DNA from: Deltaproteobacteria bacterium
Lineage (GTDB): Bacteria > Myxococcota_A > Polyangia > Haliangiales > Haliangiaceae
Direction of reading: 5' to 3'
Assembly: GCA_025353585.1 (NCBI GenBank)
Contig: JANXOM010000109.1
Coordinates: 1-64,000 of the forward strand
Length of the DNA: 64,000 nt
Numbering within the stretch: position 1 is the stretch's first letter; every line of letters begins with the position of its first letter. The translations under genes and the position numbers were made by a program. A model generated the notes under the pieces. It saw nothing but the letters and a program-made list of their open reading frames with translations, did no database searches and had not been told where the DNA came from. Below are positions 53,793-63,700 of the stretch, one piece after another.

Positions 53793-55031
53793 GTGCAAGC
53801 GCGTGTGCCCCGTCCGCGCATCGGCTTCGTCCTCTCCGGCGGCGGCTCCCGCGGCGCGTACGAGGCCGGGATCATCCACTACCTGCGCACCGACCTGGCG
53901 CGCCGGATGGGGCGCCATGTCCCGATCGACATCATCACCGGCACCTCGGTCGGCGCCATCAACGCCGCGTTCCTCGCCGCCACGATGGACGACCCCGCCT
54001 CGCAGGCCGAGCAGATCTGCGCCGCGTGGCGCTCGCTCCGCATCGAGGAGCTGATCAGCCTTCGTCCGATGGACGTCCTGCGCGCCGGCCGCATGATGTT
54101 CGGGGGCGATCCGCCGCCGCCCGCGCCCGGCAGCTTCCGCTACGGCGGCCTCCTCGATACGTCCGGCCTCGAGCGCTTCGTCATCCGCGCGATCCCGTGG
54201 CGCGGCATCGAGGCGTCGCTGCGCGCGCGCCAGCTGTTCGCGATCAGCGTGTCGGCCACGCACGTCGGCACCGGCCACACCGTCGTCTTCCTCTCGAGCA
54301 GCAGCCCCGTGCCGAGCGAGTGGAGCCGCGATCCGTTCGTGCGCCACCGCGCCGCGCGCATCGGCCCGCGCCACGTCCTCGCGTCGGCCGCGATCCCGAT
54401 GCTGTTCCCCGCCGTGAAGATCGGCGACGAGTTCTTCACCGACGGCGGCCTCCGCCAGAACACGCCGATGTCCCCCGCGATCCGGCTCGGCGCCGATCGG
54501 CTGCTCCTGATCTCGCTGCGCCACGTCGCCCCCGAGCCCCAGGTGATCCAGCGCGAGCGCGTCGAGGCCTACCCCAAGCCGCTGTTCCTCGCTGGCAAGG
54601 CGCTCAACGCGCTCCTCCTCGATCACACCGAGTACGACCTCGCGCGCATGGAGCGCATCAACCAGATCCTCGATGCGGGCGTCGCGTCGTATGGCCCGGC
54701 GTTCGCCGCGACGATGAACGACGCCCTCGGCGGCATGCGCGCCGCGCCGATGCGCAAGATCGACTCCGTCCACATCCGGCCGTCGGAGGACATCGGCATG
54801 CTCGCCGCCGAGTTCGTGGCGAAGGGCCGGATGAAGGTCTCGGGCGTCGTGGCGCGCAAGCTCATCTCGCGGCTCGCCGACGGCGAGGCGGCCCACGAGA
54901 GCGATCTGCTCTCGTACCTCCTCTTCGACGGCGACTACGCGAGCGACCTCATCGCGCTCGGTCGGCGCGACGCGGCGGCAAAGGAAGATCAGCTCGCCAC
55001 GCTGTTCGACGTCCACGACACCGCGGGGTAG
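53793..55031 (+). CDS. patatin-like phospholipase
   Basis: 412 residues from GTG 53793; no ATG is placed better. Oxyanion motif [12 protein letters not shown], nucleophile Ser52 in GTSVG and catalytic Asp217 in TDGGLRQN, the complete patatin Ser-Asp dyad. It should hydrolyse acyl esters of membrane phospholipids. The C-terminal 150 residues are a family-variable region. No signal peptide is visible, suggesting a cytoplasmic or inner-membrane-associated enzyme. Confidence 0.9.
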   Translation: MQARVPRPRIGFVLSGGGSRGAYEAGIIHYLRTDLARRMGRHVPIDIITGTSVGAINAAFLAATMDDPASQAEQICAAWRSLRIEELISLRPMDVLRAGRMMFGGDPPPPAPGSFRYGGLLDTSGLERFVIRAIPWRGIEASLRARQLFAISVSATHVGTGHTVVFLSSSSPVPSEWSRDPFVRHRAARIGPRHVLASAAIPMLFPAVKIGDEFFTDGGLRQNTPMSPAIRLGADRLLLISLRHVAPEPQVIQRERVEAYPKPLFLAGKALNALLLDHTEYDLARMERINQILDAGVASYGPAFAATMNDALGGMRAAPMRKIDSVHIRPSEDIGMLAAEFVAKGRMKVSGVVARKLISRLADGEAAHESDLLSYLLFDGDYASDLIALGRRDAAAKEDQLATLFDVHDTAG

Positions 55032-55050
55032 TCGTGTCATCGTCCGCCGC

Positions 55051-57936
55051 ATGAACAGACGCTCTCTGGTCGCGGCGCTCCTCATCGCCGCGGCCGCGTG
55101 CGGTGGCTCCGCGAAGCCCCTCCCGCCTCCGGTGATCGCCCCGCCGCCCGTCGCCGAGGCCACGAAGCCGGGCAGCACGCCGGTCGCGGGCATCGGCGCC
55201 GACGACGCGCCCCTGCCGCTGTGGTCGCAGATCACGCACGGCAAGCTCGCGAACGGGCTGACGTATTACATCCTCCCGGCCCACAAGCCCGAGAAGCGCG
55301 CGTACCTCTGGCTCGCGGTCAACGCGGGGTCGAACCTCGAGGACCCCGACCAGCACGGGCTCGCGCACTTCGACGAGCACATGGCCTTCAACGGTACGAA
55401 GCGGTTCCCGGCCGCCGCGCTCATCGACTACCTCCAGTCGATCGGCATGCGGTTCGGCGCCGACCTCAACGCGTACACGAACAACGACGAGACCCTCTAC
55501 CAGCTCGAGGTCCCGACCGACAAGCCGGAGTTCCTCGGCAAGGGCCTCGACATCCTCCGCGACTGGGCCGGCGACGTGACGTACGACCCCAAGGAGGTCG
55601 AGAAGGAGCGCGGCGTCGTCCGCGAGGAGTGGCGGCTGCGGAGCGGCGCCGGCCAGCGCGTGTTCGACAAGCAGGCGAAGGTGCTGTTCAAGGACACGCG
55701 CTACGCCGATCCCGTCATCGGTGACGTGGCCACGATCGATCACGCGCCGCGCGACGTCGTGGCCCGCTTCTACAAGGACTGGTACCGCCCCGACCTGATG
55801 GCGGTGATCGTGGTCGGCGAGATCGACCCCGCGCAGATCGAAGGTGAGATCCAGAAGCGCTTCGGGGACCTCAAGAACCCGGCCACCGAGCGGCCGCGGG
55901 CCGCCGCCGGCCTCGCGAAGGCCGCGGGGACGCGCGTCTCGATCGAGACGGACAAGGAGGCAACGAACACCGAGGTCGCCGTCTACAACCTCGTGCCGAC
56001 GCGCGGCAAGGCGAGCCGCAAGGACAACCGCCGCCAGCTCGTCGAGGCGCTGTACGCGGCCCTCCTGAACGAGCGCTACGCCGTGCTCCGCCGCAACCCG
56101 GACGCGCCGTTCCTGGGCGCGTCCGCCGGCGCGGAGAACGCGATGCGCGAGGTCGATTGGTTCGCGCGCGAGGCCCGGGTCAAGACCGGCAAGACGGAGG
56201 AGGCGCTCCGCGCGCTGCTGGTCGAGGTCGCGCGGGTCGAGCGCCACGGCTTCACCGCGACGGAGCTCGACCGCGCCCGCGCGAACCTCGCGCGCTCGTT
56301 CGAGGAGCTCGAGGCGACCGCGGCCACGCACCAGAGCCGTCCGTTCGCGGAGGAGATCGCGCGCAACTTCTTCACGCACGAGCTCATCGTGGGCCCGGCC
56401 GCGGAGCGCAAGCTCGCGGAGGAGTTCCTGCCGACGATCACCGTCGCGGAGCTGAACGAGGTGGCCCGCGGCTTCGGCGGTCCCGAGAACCGCGTCATCA
56501 CGCTCTCGGCGCCCGAGGGCGCGAAGCTGCCGACGCAGGAGCGCGTGCTGCAGATCGTCGCGGAGGTCGTAAAGGCCGATGTCCCGGCGTGGGAGGACAA
56601 GCCCGTCCCCACGACGCTCATGGCCCAGGCGCCGAAGCCCGGCAAGATCGTCAGCGAGAAGGCGAACGCCGCGACGGGCACCACGGAGTGGACGCTCTCG
56701 AACGGCGCGCACGTCATCGTCAAGCCGACAGACTTCGAGGCGGACTCGATCGTCCTCGAGGCCAGCTCGCCCGGCGGCCTCGCGCAGGCCAAGGACAAGG
56801 ACTACGCGCAGCTGCGGTTCGTCGACCAGATCGTCGCGCTCGGCGGCGCGGGCGAGCTCGATAGCGATCAGCTGACGAAGGTGCTCACGGGCAAGAACGT
56901 CAGCGTCTCGACGCAGACCGGCGAGCTGACGGAGAACGTGACCGGCACGGCCTCGGCGAAGGATCTCGAGACGATGTTCCAGCTCGTCTACCTGCGCCTG
57001 ACCGCGCCGCGCAAGGACGCCGCGCAGGTCGAGATCTGGAAGGCCGCGATCGCCCAGCAGCTCGGCAACCTCGATCACGATCCGGGCTTCACGCTCGCGC
57101 GCAACACGGCCGATGCCCTCTACAACCACAACCCGCGCAAGGCGGTGCCGTCGGCCGAGGCGGTAGCGAAGGTCGACGTCGACAAGTCGTTCGCGTTCTA
57201 CGCGGATCGCTACGGCGACGTCACCGACTTCACGTTCGTCATCGTCGGCGCGACCGACCTCGCGCGCGTGAGGCCGCTCGTCGAGACCTACATCGCGAGC
57301 CTCCCCGCGAAGGGCCGCCGGGAGAAGCTGCGCGACTCCGGTATCCGCAAGGTCCCGGGCGTCGTCAAGAAGCAGTGGACGGCGGGGCAGGCGCCGCGCG
57401 CGTCGGTGCAGCTCGACTTCCACGGCGACGAGGCGTGGTCACGCGACAAGGACCGCGACCTGTTCGTCCTCGGCTCGGTGCTCTCGGACATCCTTCGCGA
57501 GGACCTGCGGGAGGACAAGAGCGGCGTCTACGGCGTCGGGGCGGGCGGGCAGATGCAGCGCGCGGCGCATGCGGAGCGCTCGTTCCAGGTGCAGTTCGGC
57601 TGCGACCCGAAGCGCGTCGACGAGCTGATCGGCGCGGTCCTCGCGGACATGGAGAAGCTCGCGAAGAATGGCCCGAGCGACGAGGAGCTCGAGAAGGTGC
57701 GCCAGACGTTCCTGCGCAACCGCGAGACGGAGCTGCGCCGGAACCGCACGTGGTCGAGCTGGCTGGTCGTGTCGGCGCGGTTCGGCGATGATCCGGCGAT
57801 CCTGCTCAACCCGAGCGGCATGCTCGCGCGCATCACGGTGAAGAACGTGCAGGCCGCCGCGAAGCACTACCTCGACCGCAAGTCGCTGTTCCAGGCCGTG
57901 CTCCTGCCCGACGCGGCCGCTCCCGCGAAGCCGTAG
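55051..57936 (+). CDS. M16 family zinc peptidase lipoprotein
   Basis: 961 residues, the normal length for two M16 halves. Signal with lipobox at AAAAC. The first half has the inverted zinc motif HFDEH (H106, E109, H110) and a downstream Glu in ERGVVREEW. The second half (about 540-950) is the inactive M16C partner domain with repeats of the fold. It should degrade or process peptides in the periplasm. It starts 19 bases after the patatin gene, so both may be co-transcribed. Confidence 0.92.
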   Translation: MNRRSLVAALLIAAAACGGSAKPLPPPVIAPPPVAEATKPGSTPVAGIGADDAPLPLWSQITHGKLANGLTYYILPAHKPEKRAYLWLAVNAGSNLEDPDQHGLAHFDEHMAFNGTKRFPAAALIDYLQSIGMRFGADLNAYTNNDETLYQLEVPTDKPEFLGKGLDILRDWAGDVTYDPKEVEKERGVVREEWRLRSGAGQRVFDKQAKVLFKDTRYADPVIGDVATIDHAPRDVVARFYKDWYRPDLMAVIVVGEIDPAQIEGEIQKRFGDLKNPATERPRAAAGLAKAAGTRVSIETDKEATNTEVAVYNLVPTRGKASRKDNRRQLVEALYAALLNERYAVLRRNPDAPFLGASAGAENAMREVDWFAREARVKTGKTEEALRALLVEVARVERHGFTATELDRARANLARSFEELEATAATHQSRPFAEEIARNFFTHELIVGPAAERKLAEEFLPTITVAELNEVARGFGGPENRVITLSAPEGAKLPTQERVLQIVAEVVKADVPAWEDKPVPTTLMAQAPKPGKIVSEKANAATGTTEWTLSNGAHVIVKPTDFEADSIVLEASSPGGLAQAKDKDYAQLRFVDQIVALGGAGELDSDQLTKVLTGKNVSVSTQTGELTENVTGTASAKDLETMFQLVYLRLTAPRKDAAQVEIWKAAIAQQLGNLDHDPGFTLARNTADALYNHNPRKAVPSAEAVAKVDVDKSFAFYADRYGDVTDFTFVIVGATDLARVRPLVETYIASLPAKGRREKLRDSGIRKVPGVVKKQWTAGQAPRASVQLDFHGDEAWSRDKDRDLFVLGSVLSDILREDLREDKSGVYGVGAGGQMQRAAHAERSFQVQFGCDPKRVDELIGAVLADMEKLAKNGPSDEELEKVRQTFLRNRETELRRNRTWSSWLVVSARFGDDPAILLNPSGMLARITVKNVQAAAKHYLDRKSLFQAVLLPDAAAPAKP

Positions 57937-57978
57937 CGCCGGTCCCGCCCGCACCGCGCCTGCGTGCTATGCCGCCTC

Positions 57979-59802
57979 GTGGCCGCTGATCCGTATCGCG
58001 AGGCAGACGACGCGGCGCTCCCCCGCGAGAAGCGCCGGCTCGGCGTGTTGTGGCGGCTGACGGCGCTGCTGCGACCGCACACGGGGCGCTTCGCCCTCGC
58101 CGTCGTGACGCTCCTCGCCGCGAGCGGCATCACGCTCGTGTACCCGGCGGCCGCGAAGTACGCCGTCGATATGGGGATGTCGGCCGGCAAGGCCACCGGC
58201 GGCGGGTCGACGCACGACCTCGATCTCATCGTCATCGGCCTCATCGCCGTGTTCTGCGTGAACGCGGTGCTCGTGTGGCTCCGCCACTACTCGATGAGCT
58301 GGCTCGGCGAGCGCGTCGTCACCGACCTGCGCGGCCTCGTGTTCGATCGCATCGTCACGCTGCCGATGTCCTGGTTCCACGAGCGCCGCAGCGGCGAGCT
58401 CGTGGGGCGGCTCGCGTCGGACGTCACCGTCGTCGAGGGCGTGGTCGGCAGCGAGCTGTCGATGGCGCTGCGCAACGCCGTGCAGATGGCGGGCGCGCTC
58501 GTGATGCTGTTCGTCATCGACGTCCACCTGACGCTGCTCATGCTCGCGATCGTCCCGCCGATCGTCGTGACCACGATCTTCTTCGGCAAGAAGATCCGCG
58601 CGATGACGCGCTCGGTGCAGGACGAGCTCGCGCGCGTCTCCGGCCAGGTGCAAGAGGCGGTCGGCGCCATCGCCACCGTGCAGGCGTTCGTGCGCGAGGA
58701 CCACGAGGCGCGGCGCTACCGCGGCGGCATCGAGAGCGCGTTCCGCAAGACGATGATCATGGTGCGCTGGCGCTCGTGGTTCTTCTCGAGCGCGATGACG
58801 TCCGGCTACATCGGCGTGGCCCTCGTGATCTGGCTCGGCGGGCGCGCGCTCATCCGCGGCGACCTCACGGCCGGCGACCTGACCTCGTTCTTCCTCTACA
58901 CGTTCCTCGTCGCGGGCGCGCTCGCCGATCTCGCGCAGCTGTGGAGCTCGTTGCAGCGCGCGGCCGGCGCCACGGATCGCCTGTTCGCCGTCATCGACAC
59001 CACGCCCGAGATCCGCACTCCCGAGAAGACCACGCCGCTCCCCGCCGGCAAGGGCGCCATCCGCTTCGACAAGGTCTCGTTCGCCTACCCCACGCGCCGC
59101 GGCCAGCCCGTGCTCACCGAGGTCGACCTCGAGGTCGCGCCGGGCGAGGTGGTCGCCGTCGTCGGCCCGTCCGGCGCGGGCAAGTCGACGATCCTGTCGC
59201 TCCTCTATCGCTTCTATGACGTCGACGCCGGCGCCATCACCCTCGAGGGCGTGAACATCCGCGACCTCGCGCTCGGCGATCTGCGCCACGCGCTCGCGAT
59301 CGTCTCGCAGGAGCCCGTGCTGTTCTCGGGGACGATCCGCGAGAACATCGGCTACGGCCGCGACGGCGCGACGGCGGCCGAGATCGAGCAGGCCGCGCGC
59401 GACGCGTACGCGCACGACTTCGTGACCTCGTTCCCGGATGGCTACGACACGCTCGTCGGCGAGCGCGGCACGAAGTTGTCCGGCGGCCAGAAGCAGCGCA
59501 TCGCCCTCGCGCGCGCCTTGCTCGCGAACCCCCGCGTCCTGATCCTCGACGAGGCCACGTCGAACCTCGACGCCGAGAGCGAGGCCGCCGTCCAGGCCGC
59601 CCTCGCGCGCCTGATGGAGGGCCGCACCACGATCGTCGTCGCGCATCGCCTGTCCACCGTCCGTGACGCCGACCGCATCGTCGTGCTCGATGGCGCGCGC
59701 GTGGTGGAGCACGGGCGCCACGACGAGCTCATGGCGCGCCGCGGGACCTATCACCGGCTGGTCGAGCACCAGCTGATCGCCGATCACCGCGTGGCGTCGT
59801 AG
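57979..59802 (+). CDS. ABC transporter, fused permease and ATPase (MsbA/LmrA-like exporter)
   Basis: 607 residues from GTG 57979 (GTG 57964 adds five). Six transmembrane helices in the first 330 residues, then an ATPase with Walker A GPSGAGKST, Q-loop SQEPVLFSG, signature LSGGQKQRIALARALL, Walker B VLILDEATSNLD and H-loop VVAHRLSTV. Fully active motif set. Such homodimeric exporters flip lipids, peptides or drugs; the substrate cannot be read from sequence. The alpha/beta hydrolase gene begins 7 bases after the stop. Confidence 0.92.
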   Translation: MAADPYREADDAALPREKRRLGVLWRLTALLRPHTGRFALAVVTLLAASGITLVYPAAAKYAVDMGMSAGKATGGGSTHDLDLIVIGLIAVFCVNAVLVWLRHYSMSWLGERVVTDLRGLVFDRIVTLPMSWFHERRSGELVGRLASDVTVVEGVVGSELSMALRNAVQMAGALVMLFVIDVHLTLLMLAIVPPIVVTTIFFGKKIRAMTRSVQDELARVSGQVQEAVGAIATVQAFVREDHEARRYRGGIESAFRKTMIMVRWRSWFFSSAMTSGYIGVALVIWLGGRALIRGDLTAGDLTSFFLYTFLVAGALADLAQLWSSLQRAAGATDRLFAVIDTTPEIRTPEKTTPLPAGKGAIRFDKVSFAYPTRRGQPVLTEVDLEVAPGEVVAVVGPSGAGKSTILSLLYRFYDVDAGAITLEGVNIRDLALGDLRHALAIVSQEPVLFSGTIRENIGYGRDGATAAEIEQAARDAYAHDFVTSFPDGYDTLVGERGTKLSGGQKQRIALARALLANPRVLILDEATSNLDAESEAAVQAALARLMEGRTTIVVAHRLSTVRDADRIVVLDGARVVEHGRHDELMARRGTYHRLVEHQLIADHRVAS

Positions 59803-59809
59803 CGCCGCC

Positions 59810-60655
59810 ATGCACCGCATCACCGTCATCACCCCGCGCGGAGCGTTCGCCGCGATCGAGCTCGGCGATCCCGCCGCGCGTCCGCTCCTGTTCCTGCACG
59901 GCTTCCCCGATCACCCGCCGACCGCGACGAGCTTCCTCGGGCTCCTCGCCGGCCGCGGCTTTCGCGTACTCGCGCCGTGGATGCGCGGCTACTCGCCATC
60001 GCCGCTGGAGGGCCCGTACGACCTCGACACACTCGCCGCCGACGCGCTGGCCGTCGCCGACGCGTGGGCGGGCCCCGGCGCGCCGATCCAGCTCGTGGGG
60101 CACGACTGGGGCGCCGCCACCACCTATGTCGCGTGCGCCGCGGCGCCGGAGCGCATCGTTCGCGCCGTCACGCTCGCGCTGCCGCACCCGTTGACGTTCG
60201 TCGCGCGCCTCGCGTCGCCGGCCCAGGCCGCGCGCAGCTGGTACATCGCGGCGTTCCAGCTCCCCGGCGCCGAGCGGTTCGTCGGCCCGCGCATGATCGA
60301 TCAGCTGTGGCGGACGTGGTCACCGGGCTTCACGCTCGGCCGCGACGCGCGGACGGACCTCCACGCGTGCCTCGCGCGCAGCATGCCCGCGCCGCTCGGC
60401 GCCTACCGCGCGATCACGCGCCCGCTCTTCGCGGCGGCCGCGCGCATGCGGCGGGGCGCCGCGCCGATCACCGTGCCGACGCTCCAGCTCCACGGCGCCG
60501 ATGACGGCTGCGTCCTGCCGCCGCCCGGCGACGATGCCGCGCGCTTCACCGGCGCGTACGCGCGCGAGGTCCTGCCCGGGCTCGGTCACTTCCTGCACCT
60601 CGAGGCGCCCGCGCCGCTCGCGTCGCGCGTGGCGCGCTGGCTCGACGTCGCGTAG
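59810..60655 (+). CDS. alpha/beta hydrolase, epoxide-hydrolase/dehalogenase-like
   Basis: 281 residues. Motifs: HGFPDHPPT (oxyanion), nucleophile elbow GHDWGAAT in which Asp replaces Ser, and GLGHFLHLEAP with the catalytic His. The Asp nucleophile in GHDWG is that of epoxide hydrolases and haloalkane dehalogenases, so one of these reactions is likely; the halide-stabilising residues were not checked. No signal peptide. It follows the ABC exporter by 7 bases, which suggests a joint role in detoxification or export. Confidence 0.88.
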   Translation: MHRITVITPRGAFAAIELGDPAARPLLFLHGFPDHPPTATSFLGLLAGRGFRVLAPWMRGYSPSPLEGPYDLDTLAADALAVADAWAGPGAPIQLVGHDWGAATTYVACAAAPERIVRAVTLALPHPLTFVARLASPAQAARSWYIAAFQLPGAERFVGPRMIDQLWRTWSPGFTLGRDARTDLHACLARSMPAPLGAYRAITRPLFAAAARMRRGAAPITVPTLQLHGADDGCVLPPPGDDAARFTGAYAREVLPGLGHFLHLEAPAPLASRVARWLDVA

Positions 60656-60702
60656 CGCGCTCGACACTTCGACGCGCCGGTCCTGTTACCCTGCGGCCGA
60701 CC

Positions 60703-63700
60703 GTGGCCGATCGAGCGCTCGAGGGCGTTGCCCTTCTCGTCGCGGCTCACGGCACGAGCGCGGCCGATCTGCACGCGCTCGGCCGGGTGGGTGAGGCCCT
60801 GCTCGCCAGCGGCGAGCGCTGGCGCATCCGGCGGCTCGCGGCCGGCGCGGGCGAGCGGTATCCGGCCGACCGCGGCACGCTCAAGCGCCACGTCCACGAG
60901 CTCGTGCGCGAGCCGGCGCGCGTGGCGATCGTCGTCGCGATCGGCAGCATCGCGGAGATCGGCGGCGAGCCCGCGCTCGTCACCGGGAGCAACCACCGCG
61001 CGTATCCGGACGTTACGACGCTCGGCCTCGGCTGGCTGCGCGAGCGGCTGACCGAGGCGCGCGCGCGCGAGCTCGTGCTGGTGCTGGCGGCGCGGCCCGC
61101 CGAGGCGCCCGCCGCGCGGGGCGACGCCGACCGCTGGCTCGCCGCGCTCGCCCCGACCGCCGACGTCCGCCTCGTGGCGATCGACGCGCTCGCGCTCGGC
61201 AGCCGCTCCGGCCTCGTCGAGGCGCTGCACCGCGGCCTCGGCGGCGACGCGCTCGACTCGCGCACCGGCACCGTCACCACGCGCAGCCTCGGCGAGCACC
61301 TCGCGCGTACGCAGCCGGCCGCGACGTTCCTCGGGCTCGCGCCGCGCGCGCCGGCGACGGCGGCGAGCGAGGTCCGGGCGCCGGGCGACCTGACCGGGCA
61401 GGTGCTCCCCGGCCGCTTCCGGCTCGACGCGCGCGTCGCCGGCGGCACGTTCGGCGCGGTCTACCGGGCGCGCCAGCTCGCCGTCGAGCGCGACGTGGCC
61501 GTGAAGGTCCTGCACCCCGGCATCGGCGCGGGCTCGGCGGACGGTAGGCTGTTCGTCTCGGAGATCCAGGCCGTCGGCCGCATCGACCACGCGAACGTCG
61601 TGCGCATCTACCAGGCCGACACCACGCGCGATGGTCGCCTGTTCTACGCGATGGAGCTCCTCGCGGGCCGCGACCTGCAGGCGTGCGTCGCGGACGGGCC
61701 GCTCGCCCCCGCGCGCGCCGTCGGTCTCGTGCAGCAGCTCCTCGCGGGCCTCGCCGCCGCGCACGCCGCCGGCCTCGTGCACGCGGACGTCAAGCCCGCG
61801 AACGCGATCGTCGTACCGCGCGCGGGCGGCGAGCGCCTCGTGCTCGTCGACTTCGGCCTCGCCCGCCTGCGCGCCGGCGATCACCCGGCCGAGTCCGCCG
61901 GCGGCACGCCCGCGTACATGGCGCCGGAGCAGCTGCGCGATGGCCGCGTCGACGCGCGCTCGGATCTGTTCTCGGCCGCGCTCGTGCTGGTCACGCTCCT
62001 CACCGGCTGGCGCCGGCCCGACGTGAAGACGCTCGTGCCGCCGCTCGCGGACCTGCCGCTGCCGGACGCGCGGCTGCGCGCCGTGCTCGCGCGCGCGCTC
62101 GCCCTCGATCCGGCGGAGCGCCACGCGTCGGCGGCCGAGCTCGCCGCCGCGCTCGCCGACGAGATCACCGCCGTCACCGCGGCGCCGCCGCCCGCGCCGC
62201 GGCCGTTTCGCCGGTTCGCGCCGTACACCGAGGCCGATCGCGGCAAGCTGCACGGCCGCGACGCCGATACGAGCGCGCTCGTCGAGCAGGTCCTGTACGG
62301 CCGCGCGATCGCCTACACGGCGCCGTCGGGCACCGGCAAGACGTCGCTCCTGCGCGCCGGCCTCGCGCCGCGCATCGAGCAGCTCGGCGGGCGCGTGGTG
62401 TACCTGCGCTGCCGCGGCGAGGGCGACACGGACGCGCTGCTGGCCCTCCTCGCCGCCGATGCGGCGGCCGAGCCCGCGCCGCCGACGCTCGCGGCCGCGC
62501 TCGCCGCCACGCCCGGCGGCAAGCTCGTGCTCGTCCTCGATCAGGTCGAGGCGTCGCTGCCCGCCGCCGCTGTCGCGCGCGCCGCGCTGACGGCCGCCGC
62601 CGGCGATGCGGACCTCGCCGTCGTCCTCGGCATCCGCGAGGACGCGCTCGCCCGCGTGATCGCGGCCGTGCAGGACCTCGAGCCCGCGCTGCCGATCCTG
62701 CGCCTGCCGCCGCTGCCGCTCGCCGGCGCGCACACCGCGATCGTGGCGCCGCTCGCCGAGGCCCGCCTCGCGATCGAGCCCGCGCTCCTCGACGCGCTGC
62801 TCGAGGACCTGCGCGCCGCCGGGGCCGCCCTCGCGCCCGAGATGGGCTGGGGCGCCGCGCCGGCCGTCTACCCGCCGCACCTGCAGCTCGCGGGCTCGGT
62901 GCTGGTGGATGCGCTCGCGCCCGGCGAGGTCACGCTGACCCTCGCTCGCTACCGCGAGCTCGGCGGCTTCGACGCGATCGTCGGCGAGCACCTCGAGCGC
63001 GTGCTCGACGTCGAGCTGTCGGGCGAGCGCACCGCGATCGCGCGCGATCTTCTGGTCGCCCTCGTCACGACCGCTCACGAGCGCGCCATGCGGCCGGAGG
63101 TCGAGCTCGTCGACATCGTGGCCGCGAAGCACGCGCGCGGCGAGATCGCGGCCGTCCTCGACATCCTGCGCGCCCGCGGCTTGATCGTCCGCACCGGCAC
63201 GCGCGCGAGCGAGCCGGGCTTCGAGCTCGCCCACGACAGCCTCGTCGCCCGCGTGCAGGCGTGGCTCGAGCGCAAGGACCTCGCGCGTCGCCGCGCGATC
63301 GAGCTCGTACGCTACCACCTGCGCCGCTCCACGCCCGCCGAGCCGAGCCTCCTCGGCCGCCGCGAGCTGCGCGAGCTGCGCGCCCACGCCGGCGCCGTCC
63401 GCGAGCTCGACGGCGAGTGGGCCCGGCGGCCGGGCGAGGCGTGGACGCCGTCGCGGCTAGTCACGCGGTCGAGCCAGGTCCTGCGGCGGCGCGCGCTGAT
63501 GCTCGGCGGCGGCTTGCTGGTCGCGTTCGCGGTGGCGAGCGGCAGCCTGTACGCGCGGCGGGCGGCCGAGGCGCGCGAGGCGGCCAAGCAGCGGCTGCAG
63601 CTGCTCGATCTCGGTCGCGTGGTCATCCAGGTGGAGGGGTTCGACTGGGACCTGACGCCGTTCCCGGGCCACGCCGTGCCGGTCGGGCCGCGCGCGCTGC